This document shows positions 50,160 to 61,800 of a stretch of DNA of 64,000 nt, in pieces (the stretch's first letter is position 1; every line of letters starts with the position of its first letter). Below the pieces are notes generated by a model. That model did no database searches, was not told the origin of the DNA, and saw only the letters and a list, made by a program, of their open reading frames with translations. The stretch comes from Spinacia oleracea. Taxonomy: Eukaryota; Streptophyta; Magnoliopsida; Caryophyllales; Amaranthaceae. The position numbers and the translations under genes were made by a program. The DNA lies in the NCBI RefSeq assembly GCF_020520425.1, contig NC_079487.1, positions 110,146,141 to 110,210,140 on the forward strand, in the 5' to 3' direction.

Positions 50160-52280
50160 CTATTAAAATACTGTCACAATCACCAAAAAAAAAGAAATGA
50201 AATAGAAAAATTAAAGGGACCACTTAAATGAATGGGTAAAAGTATGTATAAAAAGTGTTATATAAGTATTGCTATCCTTTGCATAAATACGGTCATTGTT
50301 GTATTAATTACTGTCATTCTTGTCGATACTTAGTACTTTGTTTGACTTTTCAACACAAATAAGTATTATTTTACCCTTGGGTATGGGGCAAAAATACGCT
50401 GGTGGACAACGATGTAGCCTACCTCATACTTAGGACGTGTTGTTGTGAGGAGAATGGAGGAAGGGGAAGCTATTACCCCAAATGAGGGTCATAATCACCT
50501 TAGTGGGATGATAGGTAACAACTACCCCCATAACGAGGGTAACTATTCCCCCTTTCTTTTTCTTTTCTTCTTACAAACACTAGCTTATTCTTTTTTTTTT
50601 TTACTACTTCATTCCCTCATCATCAACATCAATTACCTTGTTTTTTAAGTTTGACTTTCATTACCCTCTTAATGCATTACCCTCAATCCAAGTATACCCT
50701 TAATTTTTTGTTTTCCCCCCTTCAGGGGCGAAACTTAGTTATTTACAAAGCTTTGATCAAATTGACTTTAGTGATCATTGTTAAGATTCACAAAAATTAT
50801 ACTATGTAATTGTCGATAAGGTCCGGATCGAAAAACTAGCGAAAGTGGGTAACTTTTAGTGGTACATGTTAGAGTAGTAAGTAATGGAGAATTAGTAGCG
50901 AGTAACAGTTAGCGGTAAAATTAGGTGTCGATAATATGAGTGTTCAATAAAAGTATCAGATGAGATTGTAAAAGTACAATAAAACTATATACTTATATTA
51001 AATTTTAACATAAAGCGATCATTTGCTACCTGCTAAATTTGAACCCTAGCAAGTTTAATGTTTGAGAAAAATATTCAACTGTTCCCTCTACCGCTAACCG
51101 GAAGCCCGCAACCCTGACAAACATTGCGTCCAAGTCAAAACAATACCAGCTACTCTGAAAGCTACCGAATACGCCCATAACATAAGAAAATGAGAATGGT
51201 TGTGCTTCTAAAGATTTTGAAATTAATATATGCAAACCATGTCCATTGTATTTTGCTTTTGTAACTTTTCCGGTAAAAATGAAGATTTCAATTTCCAAGT
51301 ATTTCGACAAATATGCTACAGAGTAATTTCAAAGAGTCACAAGTCAAGAGAACAAATGGGAGAAAAACATAAAAGATGATCCAAAAATTAGCTCAAAGAT
51401 GACCATCAATAACAATTTTTGCATCAGTTGGGAAGTTTACAACAAAGTTCTAAGAAAGACCGGCCAATGCTAAAAACATGATGATAAGCGTCTGTTTCAA
51501 GTAGTGTATAAAAAAGCGCAAAGGGCATTAAAGCGAAATGAATTCTAGAGCCTAAGCGCAAAGAGCAAGCACAAGACGCGCACTTTTTAAGAATTAAAGT
51601 CTTTTTTTTTTTTACTAGTATGCATATATATGTTATTAAAATAATCACAGAATATAGAAACATCAGATTTGCTTACATAAATACATTACTCTTTAAAGCA
51701 TATAACATAGTGTTTATCAAGAAGCTAGGGCCGGTTGTTGTAACGGTTGTCTTTTTCTTTTTTCCTTTTTCCTTTTCATCTGGATTGTTAAGGAATAATA
51801 GGGTGCAGTCCAAAACACAATAACAACATATAAAAAAAACTTCCAACGTAAAGTAGTAATGAAAAAAAAGATTTTTTACGAAGCGCCAAAAAGCGCGCCT
51901 TTTGCGGGCTTAATCACAAACGCTTCGCTCATACCTAATTAAGTGCTTTGCCCTAGAGCTTCGCTCTTCAACGCGCTTTTTTTAAAACCGATTCCAAGAC
52001 GTTCCTTCCCCCGAAAAGATCAGAGAGACAACCCCAAGTGTGAACAGTGAAGTCGGCAATAGAAAATATAGTGCTCATGTTCTCATAAAACTCACCACCC
52101 AAAGGGGAGGAACATGAAAACTGAAAATCCATATCATTACATCATTAACTTTCAGTATCAGACAAAAATTACTAAGTACTCCATTAATCATGAATGGGTT
52201 TATGCACTCCTTCCCTGAAGAATTAGCAGCAAAACGAGGAAAGACACCAAGTTAAACAAAATATGATTCATCAAATACGA
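50160..52280. other. Gene-poor AT-rich stretch
   Basis: Open frames here (for example minus strand 51026-51310) show no recognisable protein. A GGGTAA/TTACCC-rich patch at about 50440-50700 resembles the possible MITE at 41573-41790. Confidence 0.4.
51505..51985. mobile_element. Possible element with AAGCGC-rich ends
   Basis: The left side has AAAAAAGCGCAAAG, AAAGCGAAATG, CTAAGCGCAAAGAGC and GACGCGCACTTTTT. The right side has AAAAAGCGCGCCTTTTGC, ACGCTTCGCTC and AGCTTCGCTC then ACGCGCTTTTTTT. The ends are partly inverted to each other. No duplication was recognised, so class and limits are open. Confidence 0.45.
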
Positions 52281-52284
52281 TTTA

Positions 52285-52465
52285 TTCTTCTACAACAACA
52301 CTGATCTGGCCTTTCTCGAGCATGTCATAGAAGGATCTCACTTTCCTCTGCTCAAAACAGTAGTTCATCTACCACATTTTACCAGCAAGTCAGCAACCAC
52401 TTTCACAACACTTGGGACCTTTCGAAGCAGCAAGCCTTTTGCCACCCATATTTATCACCTGGATG
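52285..52465 (-). other. Possible exon or spliced 3' UTR, unassigned
   Basis: Base composition is gene-like. The minus strand reads LLLRKVPSVVKVVADLLVKC before a stop at about 52374, and FYDMLEKGQISVVVEE in another frame further on. No consistent single frame or partner exon was found. It may be a UTR of the gene at 54139-55208 or a gene scrap. Confidence 0.25.
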
Positions 52466-52499
52466 TAAAACAATTGTCCTTTAAGTGGGCATATACTGG

Positions 52500-54138
52500 A
52501 ATAAAAGACCATTTCTCGTTACAAAGTGCACAAAAAGACCCCATACCCTTGTTCCACAACAATTACACTAAACAATTATATTAGGATCATGATTCTAGGT
52601 TTATCAAGGCATCTAAGCAATTTCATACAACTTATTCCTTATCATAAATTTTCTACAGTAATAAGGTGTATGAGTAATTCAGTAGCATAATGTCAGATTA
52701 CGCATATCCTGTGAACCTCACACACAAACATTCATTTGTTTCCCAATAAATCTCTACTACTAAAACATTATTTCATACTAACAAAAGGTGAAACCCTCGC
52801 CCGCAAGAACCCCCCCCCCCCCCCCTGCTACTCAAGCATCATGGCATTATTTCGATTTCATACTTGTGATACACATTTATTTAAACTAAGATATGTACCA
52901 TACCTGACAATAGCACCTGCGTGTGAGCAACATAACCCAGTGAAACGACTTGACAGCATGTCAGCTGCCTGCAATTGACCAGATTGCCTTTGCCTCTAGT
53001 AAAATTGCAGCAGTGATAATCAAATGGCAATTTGATCAATCTCAGACTCTAGGTGACATTTTTTTGAAATTTCGGGTAATCATGGGTGTTCTAGATTTTC
53101 CCGTTAAGCATGGGTGTTAACAAAGGGAGTCTTTTCAATCAAACACACCTAAGTTTTTCTAATGGTTACTCTTTAAACAACCTATTTTTCAATAATCAAC
53201 ATCATTAGTCAGCAGAACAGAGTCTCGGGGGAAAAAAATGAGAACTCCTAGTAACAGGACTCACCAGGTTTCATAAAACATCCCAAAAAAATTAGTGAAA
53301 AGAGTACCTATCCTTTCACGCTACTTTGCTTGAAGATGAGTGACTTAATGATCAGAAAAAAAATGCTTACAGCATGCAAATCTGCAACGTCTAATAGCAG
53401 GATGCCCACGCATTAATAAGGCCTGGTTATATGTTTTGCAATGGGGTATTTCTAAAGGAACTCTAATGATAACAACAGTAGATGGAGCCATAAATGAAAT
53501 ACAACAATGATAACTTTGAGCACACCACCTTACTAATTTGATCTCTAAGTATGCTATGCAGTGGGCAGTTGAACAAGAAATGGTGAGGGCATGTTTTTGG
53601 ACACATGCTATACAGATATTCTATACAGATACTTGAAGCCTTGAAAGGAATTAAGTAGCCATAGATTGAACTTGAGGGACTTCAAAATGATGTCCTTTTC
53701 TTGGTCTCAAATTTACAAGCATTTCTATTCATAGGTAGACAGACAATTAATAAAAGAAGCCCATGATTTGTCAACAGAGGCCAAATGACTCTACGGTCTA
53801 GTACTCTCTTTTGCATAACTGATCAGCCGAAAAATATACAAAAAATCACCTATTAAACATACTCCGTATTAGATTGATTAAAAAAAAAGCATGTGCGCAT
53901 ATCCAAACACTCTATATAGTAATTTTGAGGGAGATCAAGTCTGCACATATGCTTTTTTTCTTTCTGTAAAAAAAAAAAAAGAAACAGTGGAACGGACACA
54001 TTCATTCACACAGAAATCTTGTTTTCGACTTGATAACACATCTCTGTATACAAGGCATTTCGTTCAGCTCTATATCCAAACTGAAACACTACTTCCACTA
54101 ACCTGATGCCTGCAGAAAGCTAACCAAACTACTAATGA
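52500..54138. other. AT-rich stretch 3' of the 190-residue gene
   Basis: No gene was recognised. A run of 16 C lies at 52810-52825. ATGGGTGTT occurs twice near 53083 and 53110. Confidence 0.4.
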
Positions 54139-55208
54139 TCAATCCTCACAAAGAGATGCAGCAGTTTCACGAGGGTTACCCTCCCAAACCGGGAGATTTA
54201 AGTAAGATGTTTTCGCCATCTCCTCATGGGCATAGCACAAGGATTCAGCTACATCACAAAGCTGCTCAATATTGTGTAGTATTGTTTCTTGTTCTTCAAC
54301 CTAAAAGCACCAAACGTCTGAATTCAATCGTAATCCAAAATGTTCATAAATATGCTTAGTTACGCTATAGACAAAAATATTTACATAATAAAACACAAAC
54401 CAAATTCCTCCAAAATACCCAAAGCTCACAAGGCATTTCTCTAAGGTTGAAGGTCCAAATTACCCAACATGTACCATCTTAAAGCAGTCTAAATTCCAAT
54501 TTTTCCGGTAATTATACAATTTAATACTCCCATCACCAAAGAGAGAGAAATGATTCCTACAAAGTCCCAATTGTTACAGAAATAAGGGCCAATAACACAC
54601 TTTATAAGAAGAATTCTCAAGTTATACTCTCCTAAGAATGAAGAAAAAACAATAATAATCCATCCAATTAATCTCAACAAATGGATTTCCAAAAATTGAA
54701 AAAGAATTAATTGATAATTTGAAATGGGGGGAAAAGCCAAAATATTGGCTAGGTTAACCATAAAAAGATAAATAACGGCATAAAACCACGGGAGTACCTG
54801 CTTGAGAAGCTCATCAAGTAAAGACCCAGAAGAGTTATCAACAGATTCAAACCCTTTATCGCCCATTTCTAGAAGCTTCCCTCCTTCTTTGTCCTCCCCA
54901 GATGACTTCTTAACTTGTTCACGCTTAGATATAACACTATCTTGTTTTGCCTTCAAGGTGTTCGATAAATTGTCCCAGCCAGAAATTTCTTTTAGGTATT
55001 TCTCCTTTAACTTGAGCAAAGCTGCGCGTTTGTTCTTTCGTTTTTCCTTGATTCGAAGAGCTGGATCTGGTTCGGGATCTGGCGCACGAGCGAAGGAAGT
55101 GGGGTCAATTCGACGTTTCTTGCGCTTGTAGACGAAGCCATCGTCGTTGACGATTTCCCACTCGTCGGGATCCCAATTGGTAGCGATAATTGAAGCCCAC
55201 GTTGACAT
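54139..55208 (-). CDS. Conserved-looking charged protein of unknown function, 190 residues, two exons
   Basis: Exon 1 (54798-55208) ends LLDELLKQ before GTACTCC. Exon 2 (54139-54300) starts after CTTTTAG with VEEQETILHNIEQLCDVAES and ends at TGA; phase is 0. The N-terminus MSTWASIIATNWDPDEWEIV then NDDGFVYKRKKRR joins an aromatic/acidic patch to a strong basic run that could be a nuclear signal. Residues 55-105 are a Lys/Glu-rich likely coiled coil (RIKEKRKNKRAALLKLKEKY). After a Ser/Gly/Asp linker the C-terminal part is helical and acidic with LCYAHEEMAKTSYLNLPVWE. I do not recognise the family. Reading on past exon 1 into the intron gives only hydrophobic nonsense, which supports the splice. 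A SINE lies about 115 bp upstream of the start. Confidence 0.8.
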
Positions 55209-55324
55209 TGATAACGCGGGAATTGTTCTTCGTAAGAATTTTGAGAGAATATGAGTTGAGACTTCTGTGTTATGTATGACTTGTGAGGGTGTGAATTTTG
55301 AAGTTGAAATGGATCACATTAATT

Positions 55325-55490
55325 TTTTTTTGGTGTACCATCCGGTTCACCCTTAGGGCTAATTCGGATTCGGGGCGAGTTCTGAGTGGATAGGTTCCAT
55401 TCCCCTCCCAATTGTTGTTGCGGGGGATCGAACACAGGTCCTCCCTACCAAGTTCAGCCTCAATCACCACTGAACCAACAGTCAATTGGT
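55325..55490 (-). mobile_element. tRNA-derived SINE (Au-like), 166 bp
   Basis: On the minus strand it opens with an A-box-like GGTTCAGTGGTGATTG, followed by B-box TGTTCGATCCC, a body with CCCGAATCCGAATTAGCCC, and an end CCGGATGGTACACC then an A run. It is flanked by a perfect 18-bp direct repeat AAATGGATCACATTAATT (55307-55324 and 55491-55508), the mark of LINE-aided insertion. The body and tail resemble the Au SINE family of flowering plants. Confidence 0.92.
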
Positions 55491-55564
55491 AAATGGATCA
55501 CATTAATTACACTTCGTAATTGGGTTTGAACTTTGAACCCTAACTTCCCGTAAAAAAAACACTA

Positions 55565-55909
55565 TTCCCTCCGTTTCTTTTTTTTCTTTTCATTTGGTAT
55601 TTTCATGCATTCAATCTTTTTTATTTAAACAAAATAAATTAATAATGTTTTCACTTTTATCAATATTCTGATATTGAGCTATGAAAAAAAAATTAATGTC
55701 CCTATAGAAAAGTGTGATAGTTTAAATGGCCCAATGAATTTAATTGGTTAAAATAATAATTGAACCTTTATTTGGATAGAATACTAAGTCATTTATGTGA
55801 AAATATAAAAAGAAAAAACATCAAAAAAAAAAAAATATAAAAGGAAATGTATAGAACGTTTGAAATACCAAAAAAGGAAAACATAAAGAACAAAAAGAGA
55901 CGGATGGAG
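55565..55909. mobile_element. Stowaway-type MITE, 345 bp
   Basis: The left end TTCCCTCCGTTTCTTTTTTT and the right end, reversed, CTCCATCCGTCTCTTTTTG are flanked by TA (55563-55564, 55910-55911). The interior ATTTAATTGGTTAAAATAAT is shared with 48742-49064. Confidence 0.88.
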
Positions 55910-55911
55910 TA

Positions 55912-56392
55912 AATTAAATACCTAAATCCTAACGTATTAACGAGTACGTACTCCTATCTAAAAACTACGTATACCTATTTGAATTAATTACAATGAAAGG
56001 TCTTGCACCCATAAGATATACAATGAATATTATAAATTTGCTATACATCAGAATAATTTATACGTAGTTTTTATATCTTTTACCTATTTCTAATGTACTA
56101 CGTAACTTTTAATATGTTTTGATTACCTTTTATATTATAAAAAAGGGTTGGTCGTTAAACATTTTAAATGGTTAATTTTATACGGAATTACATTATTAAT
56201 GATTTTGAAAAAATAATTTTATCGAACTTGAAAAAATTTATCACTAAAATATTTATATTTTTAACACATACTTCGTATAAGGGTAACTTTTAAACATTTT
56301 GAGTTAACTTTTACTCCGGTGTATATATTAAATATGTACCCCGGTAGTAATTAAGAATTTGTGATAGTCTAATCTTAACCTCAAATTTTCTT
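55912..56392. other. AT-rich spacer before the nested elements
   Basis: No gene seen. AAAGGTCTTGCACCCATAAG near 55996 parallels AAAGGTCTTGCATGCACAAG near 35756, each followed by a related AT-rich stretch. An unclassified repeat family is likely. Confidence 0.45.
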
Positions 56393-56626
56393 GGGTGATG
56401 ATAAAGGTCACAAGTTGCGACAACTTTTAGTTGTCGTAATCTTAAGTGCCGCAGTTTAATTGACACATATAGGCACCACGTAGGCCATGCGTTATCAGAA
56501 TAATTTTACTACAAATGTAATATTCTTACTATGAAAATATGTAAATAAGATGGTCGATATAAAGAAGGAAATAAATTAGAATATTAAGATTTTCCTAGCT
56601 ATTTTTGTAACATGTATAATAGGTTA

Positions 56627-57291
56627 TTCCATCCGTATTTATTTAAGAGATACACTTGCTCGGGCTTGGGTATTAAGAAGAAAAATTGAATGAAATAAAG
56701 TAATCATACAAGGAAGCATGTCTTAATCGAAATGGTACATGTTTTAATCGAAATGGTACATGTTTTAATCGAAATGGTACTTTGTTTTTAATGAAATAGT
56801 ACTCTTTTTAACGAAATTGTACATGTTTTTATCGAAATGGTACTCTGTTTCCTCTTTTTAACGAAATTGTACATGTTTTTATCGAAATGGTACTCTGTTT
56901 CCTCTTTTTAACGAAATTGTACATGTTTTTATCGAAATGGTACTCTGTTTGACGAAATGATACTTTTTTTAAAAGAAATGGTGCATGTTTGACGCTGTGA
57001 TGTGTTTGCTCACACATCACAGCATGCCGCCTCTCCGCCCTCTCAAACAAGTGGGGTTGGGGTAGATATTTTAATAAGTAAAGCAGGTGGATACCATGTC
57101 ATTTTAGAGGGGTGGAGGTGGGGTGTAGTTCTGAAATTATTTGTTTAATAGGGTGGTGGGACATAGAATATATTAGATAGATTGTTTAATTAGATGGTGG
57201 GGTTGATAAGTTACTAAAATTGGCAAGTGTATCTCTTAAATAAATACGACTGGAAAAGGCAAGTGTATCCCTTAAATAAATACGAATGGAA
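56627..57291. mobile_element. Stowaway-type MITE inside the Mutator-like element
   Basis: The ends are TTCCATCCGTATTTATTTAA and, reversed, TTCCATTCGTATTTATTTAA, flanked by TA (56625-56626, 57292-57293). The right end is locally doubled (57222-57291 repeats GGCAAGTGTATC). It matches 26177-26470 in reverse orientation and is itself split by 56713-57042. Confidence 0.85.
56713..57042. mobile_element. Innermost element, relative of 7269-7483
   Basis: The right end carries ACATCACAGCATGCCG, matching the TIR of 7269-7483. The left end is eroded (GAAGCATGTC). The interior is a tandem of about 21-33 bp units with ATCGAAATGGTAC and ACATGTTTTT. Near-perfect 9-bp flanks TCATACAAG (56704-56712) and TCAAACAAG (57043-57051) fit a Mutator-like insertion. 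Confidence 0.65.
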
Positions 57292-57479
57292 TATATAAGT
57301 TAAATATTTTAGTTTCCAATGACACACAAGCATGACATGTCATCATTGTGACACGGCTTAAAGGTCGCATGTTGCGACCTTTATCATTTTCGAATTTTCT
57401 TTGTAGTCCCCATTTCGGTCTATTAGGATTAGGGGACCTAACGAGCCAAGCCGAGATGAGTAATACCCCTTTCCTATAC

Positions 57480-58160
57480 ATGTTCATTTAATTTAGGCGA
57501 GCCCGAGCCGAGCTTTCAACCTAGCTTTAATTTCTTTTTCCTAGCTCGGTTCGGTTAAGATATTTTGTGTTCGTGAACGTCATGTTTAATTTTATTTAAT
57601 CGAGTTGAGTTTATAAACGAGATTTTTTCTTAAATGACCTTCCCCCTATAGACTTTGAATGTGTAGTAATTTAGCAAATTTTAAAATATTTTATTCTATG
57701 ATATATTGTTTTTGGATGTTAAAAGTCAAATATGATTTTTATCTATAATAAATCAATTTTCTATGGCAAATTTGATTATAAACATAAATGACGAGCTTGT
57801 TCATGAACATAAATAGACGAGCCTGTTCATAAACTTAAAATAACGAGCATAAATATATATACAAACTTTTATATAAGACGGTATTACACAAAATATCACT
57901 TTGGTACCATATAAGTTAAGCAATGAAGCCAACTAGTTAAGCACTGAAGCCAATTAGTTAAACAATCAAAGCGGTGTTTTCGATAAGGCGGTCTCACACA
58001 AAAGTTGTCGTCCATGTTCAAGCTCATTTATTAAACGATATTCAAAAGTTGTTCAACCTCGACTCATTTATTACATAAACGAACATGAACAATATTTAGT
58101 TGAACCCGAGTAGTTTATTAAGAGTCTCAATTCATTTGTACACCTGAACCTAATTAGGAT
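57480..58160. repeat. Repeat-derived DNA with GTTCATGAACA words
   Basis: Multiple copies of short words such as GTTCATGAACATAAA, GACGAGC, TTCATTTATTAAACGA and CGAGCCGAGC occur. An AGACGGTATTACACAAAA / AAGGCGGTCTCACACAAAA pair lies at 57879 and 57984. Unclassified; no gene. Confidence 0.45.
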
Positions 58161-58845
58161 GGTTGTAAACCAGGCCTATTTCATTTCGTTCCATCTGAAT
58201 GAAACAACCAATTGACCTAAGCTGAGGTGACTTCGAACATAATTCCGGATGAACAAAATTGTACGGATTATATGAGAAGTAACATTGACCCATTCTTTAA
58301 ATATACACAGAGGATTATGATTTTAAGACATCCATAACAAGTACTCCGTATTACGGTATTTCAAAGACAATGGGGAGATAGAAGAAGAGTCTGTTAGGCT
58401 GGGGTAATTTTATCATTGCTTCACCAAAATCCTTACATGGGTAGATTGAAGCATAAAACTCTAATGAAATAAAAACTACTCCAGATGGAACTAAACAATC
58501 AATAGACCTGGAAAATTAGAGGAAATTAAAGTATGAGCGTTCAAAAACAAGTTTGCAACTCAAAACGGACTTCAGCCGGCTTACAAGAAGCAGCAGCCGA
58601 AAAAGAATAAGTTCAAGTCATGTCTAAAGAATGAAGATACAGAAATGTACATCAACCATATATCACATCAAAGAATGCAAAAAATTCAACATTATTCTCA
58701 GATTGACCATTCATTGTCCAATTTGAGTATGGCACATAAGGTGTAGAAGCATCCACCAGAATAATTAGCACACCAAAATTTCAAACTGCAGCTCAACAGC
58801 TTGATGTGAAGCGCAGGTTAGAACAAGTTCCATGGACTATGCAGA
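58161..58845 (-). other. 3' flank / 3' UTR of the clathrin gene
   Basis: Low-complexity AT-rich DNA directly after the clathrin stop codon in gene orientation. No other gene seen. Confidence 0.4.
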
Positions 58846-61800
58846 CTAGTAGCTTCCCATAGGTGGCATTCCATAAGCTGGCATTGGAGGCATTCCCATA
58901 CCTCCCATTCCTCCCATTGGGGGAGGAGGTCCATAACCTCCCATTCCTCCCATTGGTACAGAACCCGGCATTGGAGGAGCAGGCAAAGCCAGAGGCAGCA
59001 ACTGAGCATACATATTCTGTCATTCAAGGTGTATAGATTAGTTACTAAGCAGGAATAAAGAACGCGGCAGTGGGAAAAATGATAATAGAACACAAGAAGC
59101 TACCTGTTGAGCAATTACGTCCTTCTCGTCCTGCTCTTTAGCTTTTACTTCCTTCTGGGCTTCAATTTTGTCCTTAATAAGTTCATCAACTTTGCCCGTG
59201 TACTCGCGGATAAACTGCAAGTAAGACCAAATATGAGAATTGGCAACTGCAAATGTCCCCACTTTCCTTTTATGTCTATTTCAAAATAGAGTATACACAA
59301 TCGAAACTTCAATCTGTGTGGCTTATTGACAGAATGGGGTGTATAATAAATAATTTTTTTTATCTTCTAGCTTGCTAATCATATAAATAGGAATGAACTT
59401 GACTACTTGAGGCAACTTTTAAACACATGGCGAATTCAATCAAGAAAATAACTGTTTACACTTGATTTATTTAGAATGCAAACTGTGGAAGTAATAACTG
59501 TTCTCTAGCCAGCTCTGAACTCATTATAGATGAAGGAATTTAGCTTAACAATGACCAATAATAATCAGACTCATGATCCCAGAAACAAGAATACAAGCTA
59601 ATAGAAAGTGGCAACCGGATCCGAGAATAGGTCAAGTTTCTCAACTTCCAATCTTTTCCTACCACGACAAGTCACAACTGTTACCTGTAATAAGTATGGG
59701 AAGGCAAAATCAATCATATTATTCATCCAGGCAAGCTCAAGGGCAACATCTGGCCGTATCACGTCATAACAAACAAAAAGGCACGCGGCAAAGCATTCCT
59801 TCTTCCCCTGAAAAAGTAAATTTAAGGAAAGTTAGCCCCAAAAGATGGTGCTTGCCAACGCACAAAAGCTGCAATCCCAATATTACAGATTCAATATGCC
59901 TCATCTAACACAACAGCAGCCTACTGCGGATCATACCGTTAGCACTTAACAGGGTCCAAATAGGTTCAGATGTTAACAACATTACCTCTAACCAGTTGAG
60001 ACTGGTATCAGGTTGCACTGTACACATTAGATTTTTTAAACAATATTGATTGCTCGGAGAGTCAAAATCATGATATTTTACTATGGAGAGTATCTTGTAA
60101 ACAGAGGGGAAATGTTGGTTTAACATTGTTACAAAATAAGAAAAATCTTTTGTTTCCATATGCACTCAATACTTCAACACTAAAGAATGGCTCCGCTAGC
60201 CCATGCCAGGAATGTAGACCTCTGTTGAAAGACAAGGAAAAGCAAACATACCTCCTGTATGAAATAAACCAACAACTCCTCTGCCAGTTCACGATCACCA
60301 GATTGTGAACATGTTTCCATCGCGTCTTTGTAATGTTTATCTTTCTTAGACAGTGCAATAGACTGCTTCCATCTGCCTGCCTTCTTATAGATATAAGCAG
60401 CAACACGTCTCATCTCAAGAAGCTCATGTTTCTCAATCTGTCATCAACATTACTAAGTATGAGGAAAAAAACAGTATGCACTTCCTTTTTCAGCTTTTGT
60501 CAAATGAAGAGCACGTTAAATCTACCACCACTAGATATAAAACAAAGTAAAACAGGAGCTAAATGCAGATCACCTTTTGTGCAAGTCCTATCTGATCAAA
60601 GTTATCATGTAAATCAATCGACTCTCGCAGTCTATCATAATCTTCCTCCTCGGCATATATTTCATTCAGGGCCTCATTTACAGCAGAGACATTATTGCTC
60701 TGGACTGCAATCATGTATGGCTTCACGAGATGCAGGTTACCCGCCTATGACACGAAAAATACTTATAACGTGAAAAGATTGCCCATACAACAACCAAAAA
60801 GAAACAAAAAAAAATTTGCCTGTATTGATTCAGATAACAAGTATTTTGAGGCATTAAGCATAAACAAGAGGGAGAACTAACGAACCTTTCGCATTATATC
60901 AACCACGCGTGTATGGTCAAGACGAAGTGCCAGCACATTAAGCATATCATTAATTAGATCAGGATGCTCCTGTAGATAGAAGTGCACAGCTTTATAGTAG
61001 AGTTCTACGTTGGCCACTTTAGCCACAACATCTTTGAACTGCATGTGATCCCAGGCCTCGGGAGAGTGATTCATTACAGTTACAGCAGCATTATCAAACT
61101 CATCATACTGGATATACAAATATGTAAGTTCTTTCCAGTGCTGCTGTTCATCGCATGCTCTGATAACCTTGGGAATGTTTAGACGAGTAGAGAACAGCTT
61201 AATGTGCTCCATAAGCTTCTCAGAGCGATATCTAGCATAAAGTACTCCCAGTTCAGTAAAGATGCCCATGTGTGCACGTTCCAATCCCAAACCACTTTCC
61301 ATCAAAGAGATTATCTCATTGAAACAACCCCTGTTCTGGTAATACTGACTGACCTCCTCCATGTCATCCACCTAAAATTTTGACACTCACATAAGATGGT
61401 AACCATATACACTACCACAAACGAATAATAAACAAATTAGACTAAACACAGAATATCATGGTCAAGGCATATGGATGTAGCTATAGAAGTTTGTTACATG
61501 CCTTAACGGAAAACATAAAAAAGAACCCTTCTTTGTGAATCAGACCAATTTTCAGGAATGTAGACATTCATCATCAGACAGCTACATCAACATAAAGAAC
61601 ACACAAGAAAATAAAGACATCCCTTCTAAACTATAATTCCATAACTACTTATTTCCTAAACATAGGTAGCACTAAGTTCTGGACACAGAAATACACGAAA
61701 TCACAAAAGTACCTGTATAATGATGTTGAGACCACAAATCTGAGCTAATCTGAACTCTTCAGCATCAACACATGCAAAACAAACTTCCTTCCAAGTCTTT

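Larger units (their letters stand above)
56393..57392. mobile_element. Mutator-like element, 1.0 kb, outer member of a three-deep nest
   Basis: The ends are GGGTGATGATAAAGGTCAC and, reversed, CGAAAATGATAAAGGTCGC, flanked by a perfect 9-bp duplication AATTTTCTT (56384-56392 and 57393-57401). Both ends then carry a TTGCGAC/GTCGCAA-type palindrome. A 9-bp duplication is the Mutator signature. About 335 bp remain once the inner insertions are removed. Confidence 0.8.

Noticed and set aside
51026-51310. 94-residue minus-strand frame
   Set aside because: No recognisable domain and no supporting gene structure in AT-rich repeat-like DNA.
59573-60165. Plus-strand and minus-strand frames within clathrin introns
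   Set aside because: They are shadows of clathrin exons and introns; the minus-strand splice model explains the locus.
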